DNA of 64,000 nucleotides from Thalassovita litoralis (GCF_900182725.1 NZ_FXTO01000005.1:1-64000), one strand, 5' to 3'. Positions 26,030-34,755 are shown, counted from the first letter of the stretch. A program made the numbers and translations. The notes: generated by a model from the sequence alone, not told the origin.

Positions 26030-26045
26030 CTTCCCTGCGGGGAAG
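26030..26045. repeat. parS-like palindrome 6
   Basis: CTTCCCTGCGGGGAAG, one mismatch from the consensus, lies in the parA/initiator intergenic region, close to the iteron-like repeats. Confidence 0.72.
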
Positions 26046-26138
26046 ATAACGCCTTGGGAATAAGGGGGCTGGGGCCGAATCGGTCCGGGCAGACAAAGAT
26101 CAGGGCAAGCAGGGCGAAGGCTGGGAAATAGGCCTAAG

Positions 26139-26220
26139 TTTAGGGGACATGATGACACCCTATACTGCATTTAGGGGGACATTTTGCCCACAATAGGGGA
26201 CAGATAAGAATGTCCCCCAT
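26139..26220. other. Probable replication origin with iteron-like GGGGACA repeats
   Basis: Four copies of a TTTAGGGGACAT-like motif occur in 82 bases: 26139-26150, 26170-26182, 26193-26203, and one inverted copy at 26210-26220 (read as ATGGGGGACAT on the other strand). The last two form an inverted repeat, GGGGACA and TGTCCCC, eight bases apart. The cluster lies upstream of the DnaA-like initiator gene in the 520-base non-coding stretch 25937-26456, which also holds parS-like site 6 and the parA operator candidate. No canonical DnaA box (TTATCCACA) was seen. The layout is that of a plasmid oriV. Confidence 0.65.
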
Positions 26221-26456
26221 AACCATAGAACCTCTTCTTTCTACGAAATAAGGGTTAAGGGATGCAGGCCGAAAGGAAAGCGCCCTTGACAGAATCGGAG
26301 TTCTGGACGCTAATTGGCGAAGATGAGTAAAGAACGTTGCTGTTACGAATTCTTTACCAATTCAGAGGCAGAACATTCCCCGGCGTTGTCGTGGATTTTA
26401 CAGAACGCAAAAAACACATCGCACCAACGCGATGGGGCAGGGCAAAGGAGCGTGCG

Positions 26457-27146
26457 ATGCAAATCGCCAAGCCAGTGGGCCGGGACGCGGCCAGCCGGAA
26501 ATATGATATTCTGTCGGCTTTGATGGCTTTCGCACTTTCTCAGGATAAAGTGGTGCAACGGCAGGTGTTGCGGGTTATGTCGTTGATCACCACACGTTAT
26601 AATTGGCAACGGGATGAACTGTCGATGGGGCAAGAGGATATTGCCCGGCTGTGGTGCGTCGACACACGGACCGTCAAACGCGAAATGGCCCGGCTGCGGG
26701 CAAAGGGCTGGCTGGTCCTGAAACGGCAGGGCGCGCGGGGGCGGGTCAGTGTCTATGGGCTGGATTTGGCTCTGATGTTGGAAGATACGCGGCCTGTCTG
26801 GGATCACGTAGGACCGGATTTTGTGGCGCGGCTGAATCCGGGGCAACCACAACAAGACAGCCAAAGCGATAATGTGGTGCCGCTGCGGGCCGCTACATCA
26901 AGCAGCCCCAAGGACGATGGCACCCTATGGGCCGAGGTGCAGAAGGAATTGCACAGCATTGATCCGGCGGTCTACGGGGCATGGTTCCACGGCATGACCG
27001 AGGTGGCAGTGGGCGGCGGGCGGTTGCATTTGATTGCCCCGTCCCGGTTCCATGCGTCCTATGTCAAAACCCACTTGATGAGCCGCGTCGTGGCCGTGGT
27101 GCGGCGGGTCGATCCAAGCATCGCGGATGTGGTGATCGAGGTATAG
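26457..27146 (+). CDS. DnaA-like plasmid replication initiator
   Basis: A 229-residue protein. The N-terminal half (about residues 1-110) holds a winged-helix-like region (LSMGQEDIARLWCVDTRTVKREMARLRAKGW). The C-terminal 75 residues resemble domain I of DnaA (LWAEVQKELHSIDPAVYGAWF, LHLIAPSRFHASYVKTH). The ATPase domain of true DnaA is absent. Proteins of this type are the replicases of the DnaA-like plasmid class known from Rhodobacterales. ATG at 26457 is preferred because AAAGGAG lies six bases upstream; the frame is open to a TTG at 26337. It is divergent from parAB and next to the iteron-like repeats. Confidence 0.82.
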   Translation: MQIAKPVGRDAASRKYDILSALMAFALSQDKVVQRQVLRVMSLITTRYNWQRDELSMGQEDIARLWCVDTRTVKREMARLRAKGWLVLKRQGARGRVSVYGLDLALMLEDTRPVWDHVGPDFVARLNPGQPQQDSQSDNVVPLRAATSSSPKDDGTLWAEVQKELHSIDPAVYGAWFHGMTEVAVGGGRLHLIAPSRFHASYVKTHLMSRVVAVVRRVDPSIADVVIEV

Positions 27147-27193
27147 CAGCAGACCGCCCTGTGACGCCCCAGAGAGCGCCGCAGGGGAGGGGG

Positions 27194-27991
27194 CTAGGCC
27201 GGGCTGCCGAATTGCGTACCCATGCCCCCATCGACGCGTAGATCGACCCCTGTGATGAAGCCAGCGGCGTCCGAGGCAAGGAACAGCGCCGCTTCTGCCA
27301 CGTCCCAAGCGGTGCCTTGGCGTTTCATGGGAACTTTGGCGGCACGGGCGCGGGCCAATTCCTGTGCATCCACATCCGGCCCAATGAAGCTGGCGGCGTG
27401 GGGGGTGTCGATCATCCCCGGCAGGATACAATTGGCCCGAACCCCGCGGGCAGCATATTCAATCGCCACGCTTTTGGACAGGCGTTGCAGCGCAGCCTTT
27501 GACGCCTCGTACCCGACATAGCGGTACGGCCCGTTGGATTCCCCCGCAAGGCTGGAGATATAGACAATCGCGCCGCCCCCATCCGCCAGCAGGGGCAGCG
27601 CCGCCTGCGTGCAGTGAAAGGCCGCATCCAGATTGACGGCAAAGACCTTTTGCCAGTCCGTGAAAGCGGTGGTTTCGATGCCGCCGGGGGTGCTGATGCC
27701 GATGTTGAAATGCAGCACGTCCAGCCCGCCCATGTGATCCTGTGCAGCCTGTGCCATAGCGCGGGCGCTGTCCGGGTCTGTCATGTCCCCGGCAAAGGCA
27801 AAAGCGGTGCCGCCTTCGTCTGTGATGATCTGCGCGGTTTCGCGAGCGGCGTCGGGGTTGCGGTCCACGCACAGCACTTGTGCCCCTTCGCGGGCGAATA
27901 GCGCGGCGGCGGCTTTGCCGTTGCCCCAGCCGGGGCCAACCGATCCGGCACCGATCACGGCGACGCGTTTCCCCTGTAGACGGTTCGTCAT
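27194..27991 (-). CDS. SDR-family oxidoreductase
   Basis: A 265-residue classical short-chain dehydrogenase. The nucleotide motif is VAVIGAGSVGPGWGNG, a variant of TGxxxGxG. The catalytic serine is in VYISSLAGESNG and the YxxxK motif is YVGYEASKAALQRL. The segment ILPGMIDTPHA follows. The odd cofactor loop (GAGSVGPGWGNG) is close to that of some SDRs annotated with NAD preference. Its start overlaps the TRAP large permease stop by four bases, so it is the last gene of the DctP-DctQ-DctM-SDR operon and probably oxidises the imported compound. Confidence 0.87.
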   Translation of the reverse strand: MTNRLQGKRVAVIGAGSVGPGWGNGKAAAALFAREGAQVLCVDRNPDAARETAQIITDEGGTAFAFAGDMTDPDSARAMAQAAQDHMGGLDVLHFNIGISTPGGIETTAFTDWQKVFAVNLDAAFHCTQAALPLLADGGGAIVYISSLAGESNGPYRYVGYEASKAALQRLSKSVAIEYAARGVRANCILPGMIDTPHAASFIGPDVDAQELARARAAKVPMKRQGTAWDVAEAALFLASDAAGFITGVDLRVDGGMGTQFGSPA

Positions 27992-29355
27992 TCAAACACC
28001 ATTCGCGGCAGCCACAGCACCAGATCGGGCCACAGCATCGCCGCGCCCAAGATCACGATTTGCAGCAGGACAAAGGGGATGATCCCCAGATAAATATCGC
28101 GCATCGACAGCAGATGTCCCGCCGCGCCTTTCAGATAGAACAGGGCAAAGCCAAAGGGCGGCGTCAAAAAGGACGTTTGCAGGTTCAGCGATACAAGGAT
28201 GGCGAACCAGTAAATCATTTCCGACCGCGCGACGTGATCGCCAAGGTCCATCGTCTGCACGATGGGGGCAAAGATCGGCAGCATGATCAGCGTGATTTCG
28301 ATCCAGTCAAAGAAGAACCCCATGACAAAGATCATCACCATCATGGTCAGCAGCAGACCCCAGTTCCCAAAGGGCAGGGCGCTGGCGGTTTCCACGATGA
28401 AATGTTCCCCACCGACCTTGCGGAAGATATAGGAAAAGGCGGTTGCGCCGACGAAGATGAAAAACAGCATTCCCAGCGTTTTCACCGATCCGTCCATGCT
28501 TTCGTTCAGGGTGGCCCGGTTCAGACGCCCGCGCAGCGCCCCCAGCAACAGCACGGCAAAAACACCAACGCCCGAGGCTTCGGTCGGGGTGGCGACACCG
28601 CCAAGGATGGACCCCAGAACGGCAACGATCATCACCAGCGGGGCCAGAACGGATTTCAGGCTTTCCAGCCACAGACCTTGTTTTTCATCGGCGGTCAGGG
28701 GCGGGGCTTTGGGGGCGATGGATGGCTGGGCGGCACTGCGCAGCACGATATACAGCACATACGCCAGCGACAGCAGCAGACCGGGCAGCAGGGCCGCGAC
28801 GAACAGATGCCCCAGCGAAATCGACAGCAAATCCCCCATGAACACCAGCATGACCGAGGGCGGGATCAGAATCCCCAGCGTTCCGGCGCTGGCCACGGTG
28901 CCAGCGGCCAACCCCTTGTTATAGCCGCGTTCCACCATCGTGGGGATGGCCAGCGCGGTCAGCATTACGACGGACGCGCCGATGATCCCGGTGGCGGCGG
29001 CCAGAATGGTCCCCATCAGCACCACCGCCAACGCCAGACCGCCGGGGATCACGCGCATCAGTCGTTGGAGCGTCAGCAGAAGATCCTCGGCGATGCGGGT
29101 TTTTTCCATCAGCAGGCCCATAAAGATGAACATGGGGGCCGCGACCAGAACGGGGTTTTCGATGGTGCCGGAAAAAATGCGGTTGGGCAGCAGCGTGGCA
29201 TGTACCAGCCGCATATCGCCGGTCCAGACGGCCAGCAGCCCGAACACAAGGCTGATCCCCATCAGCATGATGGCAACAGGCGCGCCGGAAAACAGCGCCA
29301 CGACCAGCGACAGGAACATTGCGCCGGGTAAAGAGGCGGAAATCAGCTCGATCAT
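27988..29355 (-). CDS. TRAP transporter large permease (DctM)
   Basis: A 455-residue polytopic membrane protein. The helices and glycine-rich motifs are typical of DctM (AAATGIIGASVVMLTALAIP, LGILIPPSVMLVFMGDL, GGVATPTEASGVGVFAV, LQTSFLTPPFGFALFYLKG). It carries out cation-driven uptake with DctQ and the DctP-like binding protein encoded upstream. It overlaps both neighbours by four bases. The TRPF of the last motif and its length suggest the DctM subtype used for larger organic acids, without a specific substrate call. Confidence 0.92.
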   Translation of the reverse strand: MIELISASLPGAMFLSLVVALFSGAPVAIMLMGISLVFGLLAVWTGDMRLVHATLLPNRIFSGTIENPVLVAAPMFIFMGLLMEKTRIAEDLLLTLQRLMRVIPGGLALAVVLMGTILAAATGIIGASVVMLTALAIPTMVERGYNKGLAAGTVASAGTLGILIPPSVMLVFMGDLLSISLGHLFVAALLPGLLLSLAYVLYIVLRSAAQPSIAPKAPPLTADEKQGLWLESLKSVLAPLVMIVAVLGSILGGVATPTEASGVGVFAVLLLGALRGRLNRATLNESMDGSVKTLGMLFFIFVGATAFSYIFRKVGGEHFIVETASALPFGNWGLLLTMMVMIFVMGFFFDWIEITLIMLPIFAPIVQTMDLGDHVARSEMIYWFAILVSLNLQTSFLTPPFGFALFYLKGAAGHLLSMRDIYLGIIPFVLLQIVILGAAMLWPDLVLWLPRMVFE

Positions 29356-29879
29356 AGGGCGTCCTCTACCAGATCGGGGCGTTTGAGCGCGGTAATGGCG
29401 CGGAACAGCACGGACAGGCCGCCCAGAATGGTCAGGGCTGCGCCGATTGGGATGGCCGATTTGATGATCCAGCGATGCGACAGGCCAACGCCGCCGGGGC
29501 TGCCCTCGCCACGTTGAAAGGATCGCAGGGTGAAGTCATAGCCATACCAGACCAGAAGGGCCATGAACGGGATCAGGAAGGCAAGGATGGCGAAAATCTC
29601 GATCCACAGGCGGGTGTTGCGGCGCAGGTGTTGCGACACAAGATCAATCCGCACATGGGCGTTTTCGATATAGGCATAGCCAAAACACAGAACCGCAATC
29701 GCCCCGTGCAGGTGCCATTCCAGTTCTTGCAGTTTGAAAGAGCCGGTGGCGAAGAACCTGCGCCCGATCACATCGTAAAGGATTACGGCCATCAGAACCA
29801 ACAGCAGCCAGCCGCACAGTTTTGCAACAGCGCGGCAGGGCGCGGCCAATCTGTTGGACCAGATCAGAAACGTGTCCAT
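29352..29879 (-). CDS. TRAP transporter small permease (DctQ)
   Basis: A 175-residue protein with four predicted membrane helices (LCGWLLLVLMAVILYDVIG, HGAIAVLCFGYAYIENAHV, ILAFLIPFMALLVWYGYDF and a C-terminal helix near ALTILGGLSVLF). EWHLHGAI and NAHVRIDLV are family motifs. It follows the binding protein gene by 62 bases, a gap that holds a hairpin, and overlaps dctM by four bases. Confidence 0.9.
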   Translation of the reverse strand: MDTFLIWSNRLAAPCRAVAKLCGWLLLVLMAVILYDVIGRRFFATGSFKLQELEWHLHGAIAVLCFGYAYIENAHVRIDLVSQHLRRNTRLWIEIFAILAFLIPFMALLVWYGYDFTLRSFQRGEGSPGGVGLSHRWIIKSAIPIGAALTILGGLSVLFRAITALKRPDLVEDAL

Positions 29880-29902
29880 CGCTCACCTATGTCTTGGGGG
29901 TA

Positions 29903-29927
29903 GGGTGGCGGCGCGGGGCAGCCACCC
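29903..29927 (-). terminator. Hairpin between dctP and dctQ
   Basis: GGGTGGC (29903-29909) and GCCACCC (29921-29927) pair in the gap between the binding-protein and small-permease genes. Such hairpins commonly allow more binding protein than permease to be made, by partial termination or mRNA protection. Confidence 0.5.
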
Positions 29928-29941
29928 TTGGGTGTAGAAGA

Positions 29942-30964
29942 TTACTTCAGGTAGGCCAGTCCGGTCCACTTGGAGTAGTCACCAAGGAAGCCGGTCAGGC
30001 TTTCCCATGCGCGTTTGAAATCGGCGTCAGCGGCAACCTGTTCGGCCACGACTTCGTCCCATGCGCTGCGGAAGGTCGACATCATTTCGTCGTTCCAAGT
30101 GTGGATTTTCACGCCTGCGGCTTCCAGATCGGCCAGCGGTTGAAGCTGCGAGGCTTCGCCACGCGCCGAGGTATAGGCCACATTCGCTGCGCAAGAGGTT
30201 TCAATCGCATAGCGTTGCTGATCGCTTAGCCCGTCCCACACGTCCTGATTGGCGATAAAGGTGATCAGCGAAGTTTGCTGATGCCAGCCGGGGAAATAAT
30301 AGTTCTTGGCGTAGTCGTTCATCGACACCGCTTTGTCGATCAGCGGGAAGGACACCTCGGCGGCGTCGATCGTGCCAAGGCGCAGGCCGGTCAGCGTGTC
30401 GGCAACGGGCATGGATTGCGCTTCGACGCCCAGTTTCTGCATCACCTGCGCACCCAGACCGAAGATGCGCATTTTCAGGCCCTTCAGGTCTTCGGGTTTG
30501 TTGATTTCCTTGGCGAACCAGCCCGATGCTTCGGGAACCAGAATGGCGCACAGTTCGGTGTGGATGTTATAGGGTTTGGTAATGTCGGCCCAGATTTCCT
30601 TGCCGCCGCCATGATACCACCATGCGGTATAGCCGCGAATGTCCGGGCCAAACGGAACCGAGGTGAAGATCGCAGCCGAAGGGATGATCCCCTGCGCGAA
30701 ACCGGGCGAATACCATCCCGCATCTACAGCGCCGGTGGAAATTGCATCCCACATTTCATTGCCGCCGACGATCGCGCCGGGTTCGTTGAATTCGATTTTC
30801 AGGTCGCCGCCGGTCAGCATTTCCACCTGTTCGGTCAGGCGTTTGCCGCTGTCGCCCAGCAAGGGCAGCGACGACGGATAGATCGACTGCATCACAAGCG
30901 TTTCGGCATGTGCCGCGCCAGCGACCAAAGCGGTTGCCGCCAGCAAAGTGCTGATTTTCTTCAT
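29942..30964 (-). CDS. TRAP transporter substrate-binding protein (DctP)
   Basis: A 340-residue periplasmic protein. The signal peptide MKKISTLLAATALVAGAAHA is followed by ETLVMQSIYPSSLPLLGDSG. The substrate-contact region DLKGLKMRIFGLGAQVMQKLG near residue 160 carries the conserved arginine that binds a carboxylate in most DctP proteins. GGAGGAAATCAG precedes the start. It leads the DctPQM-SDR operon and is divergent from an IclR regulator, with an operator-like site in its promoter. Confidence 0.91.
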   Translation of the reverse strand: MKKISTLLAATALVAGAAHAETLVMQSIYPSSLPLLGDSGKRLTEQVEMLTGGDLKIEFNEPGAIVGGNEMWDAISTGAVDAGWYSPGFAQGIIPSAAIFTSVPFGPDIRGYTAWWYHGGGKEIWADITKPYNIHTELCAILVPEASGWFAKEINKPEDLKGLKMRIFGLGAQVMQKLGVEAQSMPVADTLTGLRLGTIDAAEVSFPLIDKAVSMNDYAKNYYFPGWHQQTSLITFIANQDVWDGLSDQQRYAIETSCAANVAYTSARGEASQLQPLADLEAAGVKIHTWNDEMMSTFRSAWDEVVAEQVAADADFKRAWESLTGFLGDYSKWTGLAYLK

Positions 30965-31011
30965 CTGATTTCCTCCCAGTGATGATGCCCGACGGTGTGT
31001 GTCGAAAGGTG

Positions 31012-31024
31012 TTCATAATGTGGA
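31012..31024. promoter_or_regulatory. IclR operator candidate, transporter side
   Basis: TTCATAATGTGGA matches 10 of 13 bases of the perfect palindrome at 31141-31153. It lies about 50 bases upstream of the dctP start, where a repressor could block transcription. Confidence 0.55.
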
Positions 31025-31140
31025 CATCATTTCGCGGACTAGGTAAGCCGGGTTTGCCGTTATTGTAAACAGAAAATGTGATTTCTGCTTGTTTGCGGAT
31101 TTGAAATAACGCAGCATAAAAAGGAAATCAGGCCAGGGTA

Positions 31141-31153
31141 TCCATATTATGGA
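31141..31153. promoter_or_regulatory. IclR operator candidate, regulator side
   Basis: TCCATATTATGGA is a perfect palindrome around a central T. It overlaps the start codon of the IclR gene (ATG at 31149), fitting autoregulation. Confidence 0.6.
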
Positions 31154-31961
31154 CGTTTTAGGAGCAGGAAAGGACAGTGGCGGCGCGCAAAGCGTGGACC
31201 GGGCCTTGGCCCTGTTGTCGCTGGTGGGGCAGGGCGGTGGCAGCCCTGTTCCGATGACCGCGCTGACCGATGCGACCGGGCTAAGCCGCCCCACCGTGCG
31301 CCGCCTGATGCTGGCGCTGATCCGGGCGGGAATGGTGGAGCAGGATGCCAAAACCCGCGCCTATGTGCTGGGGTCCGAGGTGTATCAACTGGGCCTGATG
31401 GCGGCGCGGCGGATGGATGTCTTGGGGGCTGCGGCGGACAGCCTGCAACGGTTGGCGGCGGAAAGCGGGGACAATACCTATTTGTCGCTGCGGCGCGGGT
31501 CTTATGCGGTGTGCGCTCACCGCGAGGAAGGCACCTATCCGATCCGCAGTCAGGCGTTGAAAACCGGCGACCGGCATCCGCTGGGCGTGGGCGCTGGTGC
31601 GATGGCGTTGCTGGCGGCGCTGGACGATGACGACCGCGCCGGGGTGCTGGACGTGATTACCCCGCTGCTGGCCGAAGGCTACCTTGGCTATACGCCCGAT
31701 GTGGTGGCGCGGTCGGTGGTGGAAACGCAGGCGCGGGGCTGGGCGCTGAATCCGGGGCTGTACCTGTCGAATTCATGGGCCATCGGCGCGGCGTTGCACG
31801 GGCCGGGGGGCGAAGTTCTGGGCGCGATTTCCATCGCGGCGATTGATACGCGGATGCAGCCGGACCGGCAGGAAAAATTGGCGGCGCTTTTGCGGCGCGA
31901 GGTGGCGCAGGTGGAAAGCAACCTGCGCAAACAGATGCAGTCGGGCCATGCCCCGGACTGA
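31149..31961 (+). CDS. IclR-family transcriptional regulator
   Basis: A 270-residue IclR protein. The N-terminal winged helix lies at residues 15-75 (SVDRALALLSLVGQGG, ATGLSRPTVRRLMLALIRAGMV). The effector-binding GAF-like domain follows (GDNTYLSLRRGSYAVCAHREE, LGVGAGAMALLAALDDDD, GAISIAAIDTRM). It is divergent from the TRAP operon and directly upstream of the thiolase operon, so it can control both. A pair of related palindromes in the divergent gap supports this. Confidence 0.9.
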   Translation: MDVLGAGKDSGGAQSVDRALALLSLVGQGGGSPVPMTALTDATGLSRPTVRRLMLALIRAGMVEQDAKTRAYVLGSEVYQLGLMAARRMDVLGAAADSLQRLAAESGDNTYLSLRRGSYAVCAHREEGTYPIRSQALKTGDRHPLGVGAGAMALLAALDDDDRAGVLDVITPLLAEGYLGYTPDVVARSVVETQARGWALNPGLYLSNSWAIGAALHGPGGEVLGAISIAAIDTRMQPDRQEKLAALLRREVAQVESNLRKQMQSGHAPD

Positions 31962-31978
31962 TGGGAGAGGATAAACAG

Positions 31979-33148
31979 ATGACACAGCAAGCGCAGATCG
32001 TGGGCTGGGCCCACTCGAAATTCGGAAAAGCCCCCGAGGAAACCCTGATCGAGCTGATGGCCAACACCGTCCCCGAGGCGATGGCCCATGCCGGGATCGG
32101 TGCGGGCGATGTGGATGGGATTTTCGTGGGCACCTATAACAACGGCTTTTCCAAGCAGGCGTTCGAGGGGGCATTGGTCGGCATGGCGGTGCCTGCACTG
32201 GCGCATGTTCCGGCGGTGCATCTGGAAAATGCCTGTGCCACCGGATCGGCGGCGCTGTACGCGGCGCTGGATTTCATCGCAGCCGGGCGGGGTAAGATCG
32301 CGCTGGTGGTTGGTGCGGAAAAGATGACCGCCACGCCGGGGGCCGAAATCGGGGATATCCTGCTGACCGCCGCCTATCGCGTAGAAGAAGGCGGCGCGGC
32401 GGGGTTCGCCGGTGTGTTTGGACAGATCGCCAGCAGCTATTTCCAAAAGCACGGGGATCATTCGATGGAACTGGCCATGATCGCGGCCAAGAACCACGCC
32501 AACGGCGCACTGAACCCCTATGCCCATATGCAAAAACCGTTCACGGCGGAATTCTGCAATACGGTCAGCGATAAGAACCCGCTGGTGGCGGGGCCATTGC
32601 GGCGCACGGATTGTTCGCTGGTGTCGGACGGGGCGGCGGTGCTGGTGGTGGCGCATCCCGATGTGGCAGCGGATATGCAGCGGGCGATTGCCTTTCGCGC
32701 GCGCAATCAGGCGAATGACGTGCTGGCGCTGTCGCGGCGCGACCCCACCGAATTTGCCGGACCGCGTACCGCCTGGGCGAAGTCGCTGGAACAGGCGGGG
32801 ATCACGCTGGACGATCTAGACATGGTGGAAACCCACGACTGTTTCACCATCGCCGAATTGCTGGAATACGAGGCGATGGGTCTGGCCGAACGCGGGCAGG
32901 GCGGGCGCGTCATCCGCGACGGGATTACCGCGCGCGATGGCAAATTGCCGGTGAACCCCTCGGGCGGGTTGAAGGCACGCGGGCATCCCATCGGGGCAAC
33001 GGGTGTGTCGCAACATGTGATGGCGGCGATGCAACTGACCGGCACCGCAGGCACCATGCAGTTGGATGATGTGCAACTGGCCGGTGTGTTCAACATGGGC
33101 GGCGCTGCCGTGGCGTCTTATGTGTCCATTTTGGAGCGCGTGAAATGA
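31979..33148 (+). CDS. Thiolase-family protein (SCP2/acetyl-CoA acetyltransferase type)
   Basis: A 389-residue thiolase. The nucleophilic cysteine is in HLENACATGSAALYAA (residue 86). The C-terminal motifs are HDCFTIAELLEYEAMGL and GGLKARGHPIGATGVSQHV, with the second catalytic histidine. This pattern fits the SCP2-thiolase/lipid-transfer branch, which is often involved in degrading branched or steroid-like acyl-CoAs. ATG at 31979 was chosen because GGGAGAGG lies upstream and the frame above it extends from the IclR end. It overlaps the downstream acyl-CoA synthetase by four bases. Confidence 0.88.
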   Translation: MTQQAQIVGWAHSKFGKAPEETLIELMANTVPEAMAHAGIGAGDVDGIFVGTYNNGFSKQAFEGALVGMAVPALAHVPAVHLENACATGSAALYAALDFIAAGRGKIALVVGAEKMTATPGAEIGDILLTAAYRVEEGGAAGFAGVFGQIASSYFQKHGDHSMELAMIAAKNHANGALNPYAHMQKPFTAEFCNTVSDKNPLVAGPLRRTDCSLVSDGAAVLVVAHPDVAADMQRAIAFRARNQANDVLALSRRDPTEFAGPRTAWAKSLEQAGITLDDLDMVETHDCFTIAELLEYEAMGLAERGQGGRVIRDGITARDGKLPVNPSGGLKARGHPIGATGVSQHVMAAMQLTGTAGTMQLDDVQLAGVFNMGGAAVASYVSILERVK

Positions 33149-34755
33149 GCGCAAACCGCGATCCGAAATTGCCCTGGTCGGTGCGCAGCCACAACCTTGC
33201 GCATTTCCTGACCAAGAACGCCGCGCGGCTAAAGGACCGCCCGGCGATCATCTGGGGCGACCTGACGATCCGTTGGGGCGAACTGGATCAGCGCGTCAGT
33301 GCGCTGGCCGCCGCGATGCAACAGGATTTTGGCGTCCAGCCCGGCGACCGGGTTTTGGTGCAAACGCCCAATAACAACCAGATCACCGAAATCATGCTGG
33401 CCTGCTGGCGGATCGGGGCGGTTTGGGTGCCGTCGAATTATCGGCAGCGCCCGGACGAGGTGGCCTATCTGGCGCAGAAATCCGATGCGTCGCTGATGTT
33501 CTGCGAACAGGATTTCCCCGATCATGTCACCGCCAGTATCGAGGCCGCACCGCGCCTGTCGCAGGTGATCTGTATCGGGCAGGGGTTTGGCGTAGCCTAT
33601 GACGATGTGATTGCCCGCCACATGGGAACCCATGTCCCGAATGTGGCGGTGGATCGTGATGCCCCGGCGTGGTTGTTCTTTACCTCGGGGTCTACAGGAC
33701 GGCCAAAGGCGGTGGTGCTGACGCATGGGCAACTGACCTTTACCGCACTGAACCATTTGCACGATCTGACGCCGGGCAGCACGCCTGACGACATGAGCCT
33801 TGTCGTGGCACCGCTGTCGCACGGCGCGGGGATGCACCAGTTGATGATGATCGCGGGCGGTGTTGGGTCTGTTCTGGTGCCGTCGGGGCGGTTCGATCCG
33901 GCGCAGGCGTGGGAACTGGTGCAGCGCTATGGCGTGACCAACATGTTCACCGTGCCAACCATCGTGAAAATGCTGACCGAACATCCTTCGGTGGATCAGT
34001 TCGACCATTCCAGCCTGCGGTTCGTGATCTATGCCGGGGCGCCCATGTACCGCGAGGATCAGAAATACGCCTTGCGTAAGCTGGGGCCGGTTCTGGTGCA
34101 ATATTTCGGGCTGGGCGAGGTGACGGGCTGTATCACCTATCTGCCCCGCGAGGATCATTCGGCCGAAGATGGCCCTGATGTACGGATCGGTACTTGTGGG
34201 ATTGAACGCACCGGGCTGCATGTCAGCATTCAGGACGACGACGGGAACGAGGTTGGACCGGGCGAAACCGGGGAAATCTGCGTGGCCGGGCCTGCGGTGT
34301 GCGCGGGCTATTACATGGATGATGCCGCCAACGCCAAGGCGTTCCGCGATGGCTGGTTCCGAACGGGCGATCTGGGCCATCTGGATGATGCGCGGTATCT
34401 GTTCATCACCGGGCGGTCGTCGGACATGTATATCTCGGGCGGATCGAACGTGTACCCGCGCGAGATCGAAGAAATCATGCTGACCCATCCCGCCCTGTCC
34501 GAAGTTGCCATTCTGGGCGCGCCGCATCCCCGTTGGGGCGAAGTGGGCGTGGCGGTCTGTACGTTTGAGCCGGGGCAAACCGTTTCCGCGGATGATCTGA
34601 CCGCGATGCTTCAGGCGAAACTGGCCAAGTACAAGCTGCCGCATCATTACGTCTTTTTGGATGAGATGCCCAAAACTGGCTATGGCAAGATCACCAAGAA
34701 ACTGGTCCGCGAGGAACTGGAGGCGCGGGGCATGTGGCCCGGTGCCGCCGCATGA
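33145..34755 (+). CDS. Acyl-CoA synthetase (AMP-forming)
   Basis: A 536-residue adenylate-forming ligase. Motifs are FFTSGSTGRPKAVVLTHGQ (near residue 180), QYFGLGEVTG, WFRTGDLGHLDDARY, FITGRSSDMYISGGSNVYP and the C-terminal lysine in KTGYGKITKKLV. It sits second in the thiolase operon with four-base overlaps on both sides. It would activate the acid that the upstream TRAP transporter imports, with the thiolase acting later. The start ATGAGC overlaps the thiolase stop. Confidence 0.9.
   Translation: MSANRDPKLPWSVRSHNLAHFLTKNAARLKDRPAIIWGDLTIRWGELDQRVSALAAAMQQDFGVQPGDRVLVQTPNNNQITEIMLACWRIGAVWVPSNYRQRPDEVAYLAQKSDASLMFCEQDFPDHVTASIEAAPRLSQVICIGQGFGVAYDDVIARHMGTHVPNVAVDRDAPAWLFFTSGSTGRPKAVVLTHGQLTFTALNHLHDLTPGSTPDDMSLVVAPLSHGAGMHQLMMIAGGVGSVLVPSGRFDPAQAWELVQRYGVTNMFTVPTIVKMLTEHPSVDQFDHSSLRFVIYAGAPMYREDQKYALRKLGPVLVQYFGLGEVTGCITYLPREDHSAEDGPDVRIGTCGIERTGLHVSIQDDDGNEVGPGETGEICVAGPAVCAGYYMDDAANAKAFRDGWFRTGDLGHLDDARYLFITGRSSDMYISGGSNVYPREIEEIMLTHPALSEVAILGAPHPRWGEVGVAVCTFEPGQTVSADDLTAMLQAKLAKYKLPHHYVFLDEMPKTGYGKITKKLVREELEARGMWPGAAA

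Noticed and set aside
23398-26045. CRISPR-like array
   Set aside because: The repeated unit is a short palindrome with irregular spacing of 48 to about 800 bases, partly in coding sequence; there are no cas genes.
27880-29331. 483-residue plus-strand frame
   Set aside because: It is antisense to the SDR and DctM genes and is Gln/His/Arg-rich without any domain.
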